Origin: Geodermatophilaceae bacterium
Lineage (GTDB): Bacteria; Actinomycetota; Actinomycetes; Mycobacteriales; Geodermatophilaceae
Direction: 5' to 3'
NCBI GenBank assembly: GCA_013812385.1
Contig: JACCTM010000482.1
Location: 1-6,118, forward strand
Length of the DNA stretch: 6,118 bases
The position numbers and the translations under genes are program-made. Below the pieces are notes generated by a model. It ran no database searches and was not told the DNA's origin. It was given only the letters and a program-made list of their open reading frames with translations. Positions 1 through 6,118 of this stretch are shown here, piece by piece. Each line of letters starts with the position of its first letter. Position 1 is the stretch's first letter.

Positions 1-630
1 GAAGGCACCACCGCCTCCGTACCGCCCCAGGGTGGCCGCAAGCACCCGCACCAGGAGTTCATCCAGATCGACACCACGAACGTGCTGTTCATCGTCGGGG
101 GGGCCTTCGCCGGGTTGGACAAGGTGATCGAGGACCGCACCGGCGCCAAGGGGATCGGGTTCGGTGCCGTCATTCGCGGCAAGGCCGAGATCGACTCCCG
201 CAACGTCTTTGCCGAAGTGATGCCCGAGGACCTGTTGAAATTCGGCATGATCCCGGAGTTCGTCGGTCGGCTCCCGGTCATTGCCAGTGTGCAAAAACTA
301 GACCGCGAAGCCCTGATCAGAATTCTCACCGAGCCGCGCAACGCGCTGGTCAAGCAGTACCGCCGGCTGTTCGAACTCGACGGCGTCGAGTTGGAATTCA
401 CCGAGGACGCGCTGGAGGCCATCGCCGACCAGGCGATCCTGCGCGGCACCGGTGCCCGAGGGCTGCGGGCCATCATGGAAGAGGTGCTGCTCTCGGTGAT
501 GTACGAGGTGCCCTCCCGCACTGATGTCGCAACGGTCAAGATCACCCGTGAGGTGGTCCTGGACCACGTGAACCCGACGATCGTTCCGCGCGCCGCTCCC
601 AAGCGTGAGCGCCGCGAGAAGTCGGCCTGA
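1..630 (+). CDS. clpX: ATP-dependent Clp protease ATP-binding subunit ClpX, C-terminal part (5' end outside window)
   Basis: This is the last 209 codons of ClpX, the hexameric AAA+ unfoldase that recognises tagged or damaged cytoplasmic proteins and threads them into ClpP. The frame is open from base 1 and stops with TGA at 628-630. Numbering from the first codon seen, the RKH pore-entrance loop is in GGRKHP (residues 11-16). The conserved GGAFAGLDKVI segment is at 33-43, and the IGF loop that docks on ClpP is at 52-54 (bases 154-162). PEFVGRLP with its arginine (residue 90) is at 85-92. The sensor-2 motif GARGLR is at 151-156 (bases 451-468). The tail ends in ERREKSA, as in actinobacterial ClpX. 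The zinc-binding domain, Walker A and Walker B lie upstream of the window. The domain is intact and the identification is secure from motif order alone. Confidence 0.98.
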   Translation, partial: EGTTASVPPQGGRKHPHQEFIQIDTTNVLFIVGGAFAGLDKVIEDRTGAKGIGFGAVIRGKAEIDSRNVFAEVMPEDLLKFGMIPEFVGRLPVIASVQKLDREALIRILTEPRNALVKQYRRLFELDGVELEFTEDALEAIADQAILRGTGARGLRAIMEEVLLSVMYEVPSRTDVATVKITREVVLDHVNPTIVPRAAPKRERREKSA

Positions 631-653
631 ACCGAGGCCGATAGCTGCGGCCG

Positions 654-3503
654 GTGATGACCTCGCCGCAAGGTGACCCTCACGTCGGGCGAGAGTCCGA
701 AGTCGGTCTTGCCGACGGCCTCGTCGACGATGTCCGCCGAGGGAAGGCCGCGACATTGCTCATCGAGGGCGAAGCCGGCGTGGGAAAGTCGCGGCTGGTG
801 GGCAGCTTGATCGACACTGCCGGCCGCAAGGGCATGACGGTCTGCCGTGGCGAGGCTCATCCGTTCGAGGGCACCAGGCCGTTCGGACCGATCGCTCAAG
901 CTCTCGACCTGCGGCCGCATTCACACGACCAGCGCCGGGCCCGAATCGGACGATTGTTGGTCGCCGAACACGACGGGCCAAGTAGCGCCTCAGCTGGGCA
1001 AGCACCAGACCTTCGATACCGGGTTGTCGAGGAAGTCCTTGATCTCGTCGAGCGAACCTGTGCCACCGGTCCGGTCACTCTGGTGCTGGAAGACCTGCAC
1101 TGGGCAGACACCTCGACTCTGCTTGCCTTCCGGTCCATGATCGACCGGCTGTCGCACGTACCCGTTCTGCTCATCGGCACGCTGCGTACCTCCCCCCGTC
1201 CGGCCGAGCTCGATCAGCTCCTCGACGATGGCGTGGGTGCGGGTGCTGCGCTGATCCGGCTGCAGCCGCTGGGCCCTGATCAGGTGCAAGCGCTGGCCCT
1301 TGCAGAACTCGGTCTGGCGCCAGGACCGGTCCTGAGCGCACTGCTAGCCAAAGCAGGGGGCAACCCGTTGTGGGTGGTCGAGTTGATCCGTTCACTTGCC
1401 GCGGAGGGGGTCCTCCAACGGAGCGAAACGCAAGCGGAGGTGGCCACAACCGAAGTGCCCGACTCGCTCCGGGAGCTTGTGCTGCGCAGGCTGCGATACC
1501 TTCCGGGGCCGACTTTGGAACTGTTGCAGATCACCTCGGTGATCGGTGACGCGGTCATGATCCACGACTTGACCGCAGTCGCCGGGCGGCCGGCCATGGA
1601 TCTGCTTGTCGACCTCGGCGAAGCCTTCCGGAGCCGGTTGTTGGATGAAAGCGGCGACGCAGTGGTGTTCCGCCACCAACTCGTGCACGAGGCGATATAC
1701 CGGGACATCCCAGGACCGGTACGTCGGGCATTGCATCGTGATGTCGCGGCTGCCCTTCACCGGGCCAGGGCCCCGCTGTCACAGATTGCCAGCCACCTGG
1801 TTCTCGGCGCCGCACCGGGAGACCTTGCTGCGGTGCGGCAGCTGCGCGACGCGGCGGTCGAGGCCTCCGCTCGGGACCCCGCGGCCAGCGTGGAGCTGCT
1901 ACGTCGGGCCCAGGCGCTGCTTCCGGCCGGCCATCAGGACCAGGACATGCTGGTCGCTGAGTTGGCTCAGGCGCTGCTCACGGCCGGTCATGTCGGGGAG
2001 GCCGCACGAATGGCCGAGTCGCGCCTGACCCGGCCACACGACGCCGCAGCAGACGAGCCGCTGCGGCTCACCCTTGTCTCGGCGCTGTCGTTGCAGAACC
2101 GGGCCGCCGAGCTCATCGAGTGGGCCGAATCCTGGCTGGAACAGTCTCACGCTCTTTCGTTGACTGATCAGTCCTTAGTCCTGGCACAGGCCAGCTATGG
2201 CCGGACGTTCTCTGGTGACTCTGTCGGCGGCGAGGCCACCGCGAAGCGTGCTCTCCAGCTTGCCGAGCGCGCTGGTGACACTGAAATGACGGTGTGGAGC
2301 CTCGCGACGATGTCCGTCGCGGTGAAGCTTCAAGGTCGATACCGGGACGCCGTCGCACTCTCCCAGCGGGCGGTAAACCTCGCCCTCCAGCCGGCCGAAC
2401 GAGAGTCCAGGCTCCGGCATCCGCACTTCTTCCTGGGAATGGCACTGTGTGACTCGGATCGGATGGAAGGAGCAAAAGGCGCCTACCGCGTCGCCCTGGC
2501 GGACTATGACGAGCTGGGATCAGCCTGGCTCCTCGCCGACACGTTGTCGTTGTCTGCGGAGGTCAGTTTCCTGCTCGGCAGATGGGATGATGCCATCACC
2601 GAGCTGGAGACCGGATTGCGGACCGCCGACGAGCACGGCACCCCGATCTCGGTTCCGCAATCGCGCGCCTATCAGGCGGTGATCAACATCGGCCGGGGCA
2701 ACCTGGTGGTCGCGGCCAGACTGCTCGCGGACTTGGAGCCGGAACTCGACGGCGACCAACCCCGGTACGGGATGCAACTGGTTGCCTACGCCGCTGCTGT
2801 GCTGGCCGAGGCCCGAGGACAGCCGAGGCAGGCGCTGGAGTTGCTGCTGCGGGCATGGCAGCGTGACGCCGAGCGGGAGAACCGGTACTACCAGCGCTAC
2901 CTGACTCCACCATTGGTGCGCTTGGCGCTCCGGTTCGGCGAGCCGGCGCTGGCAAGCGAGGTGACGAGCTGGGCCGAGGCGGCGGCAGGGCTGGCCACCG
3001 AGGTTCCCAGCGTGCAGGTTGCCGCACTGCGGTGCCGCGGCATGGTCGAGCGCGACTCCGACACCATGTTGGCGGCCGTCGAGGCAGCCCGGCGTGCTTG
3101 CCGGTTCCTCGATCACGCCGCAAGCTGCGAGGACGCCGCCTCGCTCCTTATGTCAGCGGGCCACGTCGGCGAGGCTAAAGCACTCTGGATGGAGGCTTTC
3201 GAGGCCTACGAGCGTGTAGGTGCCCAGACTTGGACGAAAAGGACCGGCGCGGTGCTACGACGGCTCGGGGTCCGACTGGGCAGTCACGCGTCGCGGCGAC
3301 GGCCCACTCAGGGCTGGGCAAGCCTGACACCGACCGAGCGTGCCGTGTCGCAGCTGGTCGCCGAGGGCTTGACCAATCGCGAAGTCGGCAAGCGGCTGTA
3401 CATGTCGCCGCACACTGTGAATACCCACCTGCGCCATGTCTTCGTAAAGCTTTCGGTGTCAACCCGGGCCGGTCTGGCTGCCAGGGTGCCCGAGGCCTCC
3501 TAA
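654..3503 (+). CDS. Large ATPase/TPR-type transcriptional regulator with C-terminal LuxR HTH (LAL-like)
   Basis: A 949-residue cytoplasmic regulator built like the LAL/MalT group of STAND ATPases. HVGRESEV (10-17) is the usual start of the ATPase domain. Walker A is GEAGVGKS (39-46), Walker B is LVLEDLHWAD (143-152), a sensor-1-like LIGTLRTSPRP is at 173-183, and GGNPLW is at 235-240. Residues about 400-870 are helical and alanine/leucine-rich with TPR-like pairs, for example around 545-575 and 625-660. This is the usual place for effector or partner sensing. The LuxR-type HTH starts at LTPTERAVSQ (891-900), with TNREVGKRLYMSPHTVNTHL leading into the recognition helix. In this family, ATP and ligand binding drive oligomerisation and DNA binding; the ligand here is unknown. 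An in-frame TAG at 642-644 limits the start to GTG 654 or ATG 657 (CTG 645 is unlikely). No well-spaced Shine-Dalgarno is visible; GAGG at 634-637 is too far away. It lies 23 bases after clpX, so read-through or translational coupling is possible. Confidence 0.93.
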   Translation: MMTSPQGDPHVGRESEVGLADGLVDDVRRGKAATLLIEGEAGVGKSRLVGSLIDTAGRKGMTVCRGEAHPFEGTRPFGPIAQALDLRPHSHDQRRARIGRLLVAEHDGPSSASAGQAPDLRYRVVEEVLDLVERTCATGPVTLVLEDLHWADTSTLLAFRSMIDRLSHVPVLLIGTLRTSPRPAELDQLLDDGVGAGAALIRLQPLGPDQVQALALAELGLAPGPVLSALLAKAGGNPLWVVELIRSLAAEGVLQRSETQAEVATTEVPDSLRELVLRRLRYLPGPTLELLQITSVIGDAVMIHDLTAVAGRPAMDLLVDLGEAFRSRLLDESGDAVVFRHQLVHEAIYRDIPGPVRRALHRDVAAALHRARAPLSQIASHLVLGAAPGDLAAVRQLRDAAVEASARDPAASVELLRRAQALLPAGHQDQDMLVAELAQALLTAGHVGEAARMAESRLTRPHDAAADEPLRLTLVSALSLQNRAAELIEWAESWLEQSHALSLTDQSLVLAQASYGRTFSGDSVGGEATAKRALQLAERAGDTEMTVWSLATMSVAVKLQGRYRDAVALSQRAVNLALQPAERESRLRHPHFFLGMALCDSDRMEGAKGAYRVALADYDELGSAWLLADTLSLSAEVSFLLGRWDDAITELETGLRTADEHGTPISVPQSRAYQAVINIGRGNLVVAARLLADLEPELDGDQPRYGMQLVAYAAAVLAEARGQPRQALELLLRAWQRDAERENRYYQRYLTPPLVRLALRFGEPALASEVTSWAEAAAGLATEVPSVQVAALRCRGMVERDSDTMLAAVEAARRACRFLDHAASCEDAASLLMSAGHVGEAKALWMEAFEAYERVGAQTWTKRTGAVLRRLGVRLGSHASRRRPTQGWASLTPTERAVSQLVAEGLTNREVGKRLYMSPHTVNTHLRHVFVKLSVSTRAGLAARVPEAS

Positions 3504-3511
3504 CTCAGGTG

Positions 3512-3536
3512 GCCCCTACCACATTCTGGCTGGGGC
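3512..3536 (+). terminator. Hairpin just after the LuxR-family gene, possible terminator without T-tract
   Basis: Eight bases after the regulator's stop codon, GCCCC (3512-3516) can pair with GGGGC (3532-3536). Inside this, CCA (3519-3521) pairs with TGG (3527-3529), separated from the outer stem by a symmetric 2x2 internal loop and closed by CATTC. The position suits a terminator or a 3' mRNA-stabilising hairpin. No run of T follows, so intrinsic termination is uncertain. Short GC stems are common by chance in this kind of DNA. Confidence 0.3.
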
Positions 3537-3538
3537 AG

Positions 3539-3605
3539 ATCGCTCATTCGAGTGATGTCTCGCGGCGCGGAGCGACCGAGACTTGCCGAGGACCGGTGAT
3601 GGTCC
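3539..3605 (+). promoter_or_regulatory. Cluster of three inverted repeats in the leader of the small gene (candidate operator or structured 5' UTR)
   Basis: Three inverted repeats follow one another. The first is ATCGCTC (3539-3545) with GAGTGAT (3550-3556) and a 4-base loop; its one mismatch would be a G-U pair in RNA. The second is GTCTCG (3557-3562) with CGAGAC (3577-3582), a perfect pair with a 14-base loop. The third is GGACC (3590-3594) with GGTCC (3601-3605), also perfect, with a 6-base loop. TCGCTC (3540-3545) can instead pair with GAGCGA (3570-3575), giving an exclusive alternative fold that breaks the first stem. The region could hold an operator for the neighbouring regulator or a folded mRNA leader. 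I see no convincing -35/-10 pair, so the promoter position is unknown. Confidence 0.3.
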
Positions 3606-3622
3606 ACACCAACCTGGAAAGT

Positions 3623-3630
3623 AAAGGAGA
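3623..3630 (+). promoter_or_regulatory. Strong Shine-Dalgarno for the 113-codon gene
   Basis: AAAGGAGA contains the AGGAG core (3625-3629) and lies six bases before the ATG at 3636, which is close to ideal spacing. It fixes the start of the small gene. It contrasts with the regulator upstream, which has no comparable site, and suggests that the small gene is well translated. Confidence 0.85.
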
Positions 3631-3635
3631 CAGTA

Positions 3636-3977
3636 ATGCCCGCATTGGGCTTCGTCGTTCCGCTTCTCCCCGGCAAGACCGATACTGACCGTGCAGCCAT
3701 GACGTCATGCTGGCGGGGAGAGCGAAGGGCCGCTTACGAGGAATCCCGCAAGCGCCTTGGTTTCACTCGTGAGGCCGTCTGGATCCAGGCCACGCCGCAG
3801 GGAGACGTGCTGGTCGTCTACGTGGAGTCCGATGACGTGGAGGCGGCCTTCAAGGACATGGCGGTTTCGCAAGCGCCATTCGACCGCTGGTTCCGCGACC
3901 ATGTCCTAGACGTCCATGGCATCGACCTGGCCGACGGACTCCCGCCTTCCGAGCAGATCATGGATTACCAAGCCTGA
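3636..3977 (+). CDS. Small conserved-looking soluble protein of unknown function (113 aa)
   Basis: A 113-residue protein with a strong ribosome binding site and normal GC-rich codon use. It has no signal peptide, membrane segment or cysteine cluster; the one cysteine is in MTSCWRGERR (residues 22-31). A short hydrophobic N-terminal strand (ALGFVVPLLPGK, 3-14) leads into a charged helix (about 20-40). The strand pair EAVWIQATPQGDVLVVYVES (46-65) is followed by the acidic SDDVEAAFKDMA, the aromatic FDRWFRDHV and the C-terminal HGIDLADGLPPSEQIMDY. This strand-helix-strand-strand-helix order suggests a small ferredoxin-like alpha/beta fold, as in dimeric Dabb or monooxygenase-like proteins. It may belong to a DUF family such as DUF6176, but I cannot confirm that. 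No catalytic site can be assigned. It lies 132 bases after the LuxR-type regulator, so it may be its target or partner, though only position supports this. It ends 39 bases from the convergent valS stop. Confidence 0.88.
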   Translation: MPALGFVVPLLPGKTDTDRAAMTSCWRGERRAAYEESRKRLGFTREAVWIQATPQGDVLVVYVESDDVEAAFKDMAVSQAPFDRWFRDHVLDVHGIDLADGLPPSEQIMDYQA

Positions 3978-4022
3978 GCGAACTCAGCTGCCCCCCGGAT
4001 GCGGGCCGCGCACAGCTCAGGC
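3972..4022. terminator. Inverted repeat across the convergent junction, candidate bidirectional terminator
   Basis: GCCTGAGC (3972-3979) and GCTCAGGC (4015-4022) are perfect 8-bp arms around a 35-base GC-rich centre. The centre holds a smaller stem, CCCG (3994-3997) with CGGG (4002-4005). Each arm carries the stop codon of one gene: both genes end GCC TGA GC on their own strand. A hairpin here would form in transcripts from either side and could end both. No T-tract is present, and the long loop makes the outer stem weaker than a classical terminator. Confidence 0.4.
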
Positions 4023-6118
4023 CGCGTCCGGGGCAGGCTCGGTCAGCACGACCTGGACCGACAGTGGCCCGTCGCTCTCGTCGAGGCGCAGGGACTCGAT
4101 CCGACCGGCGTTGCAAAGATCCTGGCGCCCGGCCTCGATCAGAGCCAGTTGCCCCGGTAACCCGCTCGCCGTCACCGACGCCACCTCGGCCCGCATGGAC
4201 AGCTTGGCTTCGGACTTCGCCTTGCGTACCGCGGACAGGACCTGGCCGACGACGGTCAGGGTGGCCGGAGCGGCGTTCGCACCAGCGGCCCGCAGCGGCT
4301 CGACCGTCGGCCAGCTCGCCCGGTGGATGGAGCCTTCCTGCCACCACGACCAGACCTCTTCGGTGACGAAGGGGAGGATCGGGGCGAAGAGCCGTTGTAG
4401 CACCGACAGGGCGACGCCGAGTGCCGCGTGCGCAGAGGCGGCTGCTGGATCGTCCGGGGTCACATCGCCGTACGCCCGCGCCTTCACCAATTCGAGATAG
4501 TCGTCGCAGAACGTCCAGAAGAACGCTTCGGTCACCTCGAGAGCCCGCTGGTGCTCGTAGGCGTCCAGTGCTGAGGTTGCTTGCGCTACAACATCTCCCA
4601 AGGCCGCAAGCATCGACTGGTCCAGAGGCTCGGTCACCGCTTCGGGCCCAGCGTGGCTGCGGATGTCGTGCCCTAGGGCGAATTTGCTCGCGTTCAGCAG
4701 CTTGATCGCCAGCCGGCGACCGACCTTCATCTGGCCCGGTTCCAGAGCGGTGTCGATGCCGAGCCGACCGCTGGCCGCCCAGTACCGAACGGAGTCCGAC
4801 CCGTGCTCGACGAGTAGGTCCATCGGCGTAGTCACGTTGCCCTTGGACTTGCTCATCTTCTTGCGGTCGGGATCGAGGATGAAGCCAGAGATTGCGGCGT
4901 TGTCCCATGGCACGCGGTCGTGCTCGAAATGAGAGCGGACGACGCTGGAGAACAGCCAGGTCCGGATGATGTCGTGGGCCTGCGGCCGTAGGTCCATCGG
5001 GAATGTGTTGTCGAACAGCTTCTCGTCGCGCTCCCAGCCGCACGCGATCTGCGGGGTCAGCGACGAGGTAGCCCAGGTGTCCATCACGTCCGGGTCCCCG
5101 ACAAAGCCGCCGGGCTTGCCCCGCTGATCCTCGGTGTAACCCGGCGGCGAGTCCGAACTCGGATCCACCGGCAGGCTGGCTTCGTCGGCCAGGATCATCC
5201 GCTCGTAGTCCGGATCGCCGTTGGCGTCGAGTTCGTACCAGAGCGGGAAGGCCACTCCGAAGAACCGCTGCCGGCTGATCAGCCAGTCGCCGTTCAGCCC
5301 GCCGACCCAGTTCTCGTACCGATGCCGCATGAAGGTCGGGTGGAAGTCGATCTGCTTGCCCCGGGCGATCAGAGCGGCGCGGAGGTCCTCGTCGTGTCCG
5401 CCGTTGCGGATGTACCACTGCCGCGTGGTCACGATCTCGAGCGGGCGGTCACCCTTCTCGTAGAACTTCACAGGATGGGTGATCGCCTTGGGCTCACCGT
5501 CGAGATCGCCGGATTCGCGAAGCTTGTCAACGACTCGCTCCCGCGCGGAGAACATCGTCGCGCCGGCGAGTTCCGCGTAGGCGGCAAGGCCCGCCGTGCT
5601 GTCCAGACCCGGCGGCGGATCGGCGACCACTCGGCCGTCCCAGCCCACGATCGGCCGGGTCGGCAAGGACAATTCACGCCACCACGTCACGTCGTTGAGA
5701 TCGCCGAACGTGCAGATCATTGCGATCCCGGAACCCTTGTCAGGCTCGGCGAGATGGTGCGCCATGACTGGAACCTCGACACCGAAGATCGGCGTACGGA
5801 CGGTCGTCCCGATCAGCGCGGCGTACCGCTCGTCTCCGGGGTGCGCGACCAGGGCCACACACGCTGGAATCAGCTCGGGCCGGGTGGTCTCGATGTAGAT
5901 CGGCTGGCCGGAGTCACTGCGGCGAAAGGCAATTCGGTGGTACGCGCCCGGGCGTTCGCGGTCCTCGAGCTCGGCCTGGGCAACGGCTGTGCGGAAGGTG
6001 ACGTCCCACAGGGTGGGGGCTTCGGCCTGGTACGCCTCGCCGCGAGCGAGGTTGCGCAGGAAGCCCCGCTGCGAGATCGCCCGGCAGTCATCGTCGATGG
6101 TGCGGTAAGTGGTGGACC
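4017..6118 (-). CDS. valS: Valyl-tRNA synthetase, C-terminal 699 codons (N-terminus outside window)
   Basis: Class I synthetase that charges tRNA-Val with valine. The frame is open from the right edge (first full codon 6116-6114) to TGA at 4019-4017. The internal GTG at 5858 is not the start, because the upstream codons continue the family sequence. Counting from the edge, the part of the catalytic domain before the editing insert reads YRTIDDDCR (4-12) and AQAELEDRE (46-54). The editing domain shows TTRPE (77-81, bases 5888-5874) and later CTFGDLNDVTWW. The catalytic domain resumes with NWVGGLNGDWLISRQRFFGV, WATSS and HDIIRTWLFSS. The ATP-binding KMSKS is at bases 4859-4845. The helical anticodon-binding domain follows, and the protein ends in a short alpha/beta tail with no long coiled coil like that of E. 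coli ValS. Roughly 150-170 residues, including HIGH, should lie beyond the edge. It is the actinobacterial/archaeal-like type and looks intact. Confidence 0.97.
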   Translation of the reverse strand, partial: STTYRTIDDDCRAISQRGFLRNLARGEAYQAEAPTLWDVTFRTAVAQAELEDRERPGAYHRIAFRRSDSGQPIYIETTRPELIPACVALVAHPGDERYAALIGTTVRTPIFGVEVPVMAHHLAEPDKGSGIAMICTFGDLNDVTWWRELSLPTRPIVGWDGRVVADPPPGLDSTAGLAAYAELAGATMFSARERVVDKLRESGDLDGEPKAITHPVKFYEKGDRPLEIVTTRQWYIRNGGHDEDLRAALIARGKQIDFHPTFMRHRYENWVGGLNGDWLISRQRFFGVAFPLWYELDANGDPDYERMILADEASLPVDPSSDSPPGYTEDQRGKPGGFVGDPDVMDTWATSSLTPQIACGWERDEKLFDNTFPMDLRPQAHDIIRTWLFSSVVRSHFEHDRVPWDNAAISGFILDPDRKKMSKSKGNVTTPMDLLVEHGSDSVRYWAASGRLGIDTALEPGQMKVGRRLAIKLLNASKFALGHDIRSHAGPEAVTEPLDQSMLAALGDVVAQATSALDAYEHQRALEVTEAFFWTFCDDYLELVKARAYGDVTPDDPAAASAHAALGVALSVLQRLFAPILPFVTEEVWSWWQEGSIHRASWPTVEPLRAAGANAAPATLTVVGQVLSAVRKAKSEAKLSMRAEVASVTASGLPGQLALIEAGRQDLCNAGRIESLRLDESDGPLSVQVVLTEPAPDAA

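Noticed and set aside
298..756. 152-codon minus-strand frame opposite the end of clpX and the start of the regulator
   Set aside because: It lies antisense to two well-supported genes, has low-complexity composition and no ribosome binding evidence, so it is a GC-rich shadow.
651..3601. The 9-mer CCGGTGATG occurs at the regulator start (651-659) and before the small gene (3593-3601)
   Set aside because: A 9-base match of common GC-rich codon-like sequence between two sites is weak, and the flanks do not match beyond it. I do not treat it as a shared operator.
3583..3612. TTGCCG (3583-3588) as a -35 box
   Set aside because: No TANNNT-like -10 lies at a suitable distance downstream, so no promoter is called.
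3230..3688. 152-codon plus-strand frame covering the regulator's HTH region and the intergenic stretch
   Set aside because: Most of it is out of frame with the clear LuxR HTH. Only its last 29 codons (from 3599) merit a note, and these are reported separately as a possible upstream frame.
3958..5418. 486-codon open frame on the minus strand overlapping valS in another frame
   Set aside because: It is rich in Arg, Gly, Pro and Ala and has no recognisable domain. The overlapping valS frame carries all the family motifs, and long spurious frames are expected at this GC content.
5856..5858. GTG at 5858 as the start of valS
   Set aside because: The frame stays open to the window edge, and the upstream codons encode conserved ValS sequence including TTRPE, so the true start is outside the window.

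Overview
The window is GC-rich DNA from an actinobacterium. The evidence is the third-position G/C bias, a ClpX C-terminus ending in the actinobacterial-type tail ERREKSA, and a valyl-tRNA synthetase of the actinobacterial/archaeal-like sequence type. I cannot place it to genus.

Layout: the 3' part of clpX runs rightward to 630. After a 23-base gap comes a 949-codon ATPase/TPR-type regulator with a C-terminal LuxR helix-turn-helix (654-3503, rightward). A 132-base intergenic stretch (3504-3635) follows. It is unusually dense in short inverted repeats and ends in a strong Shine-Dalgarno sequence. Next is a small 113-codon rightward gene of unknown function (3636-3977). Finally valS runs leftward from beyond the right edge and stops at 4017, tail to tail with the small gene. 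The two tails are 39 bases apart and an 8-bp perfect inverted repeat spans the junction.

How the genes fit together: clpX and valS are housekeeping genes for protein quality control and translation. They flank what looks like a two-gene accessory insertion, a large sensory regulator plus a small soluble protein. The regulator lies close behind clpX and could be read from the same transcript. The small gene has its own leader and strong ribosome binding site, so it may be controlled separately, possibly by the regulator. That link rests on position only.

I see no mobile element, CRISPR array, tRNA or rRNA, and no clear sign of a new defence or biosynthetic system. The most interesting region is the hairpin-rich leader of the small gene, including a possible overlapping upstream reading frame. 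The next is the altered gene order around clpX and valS.
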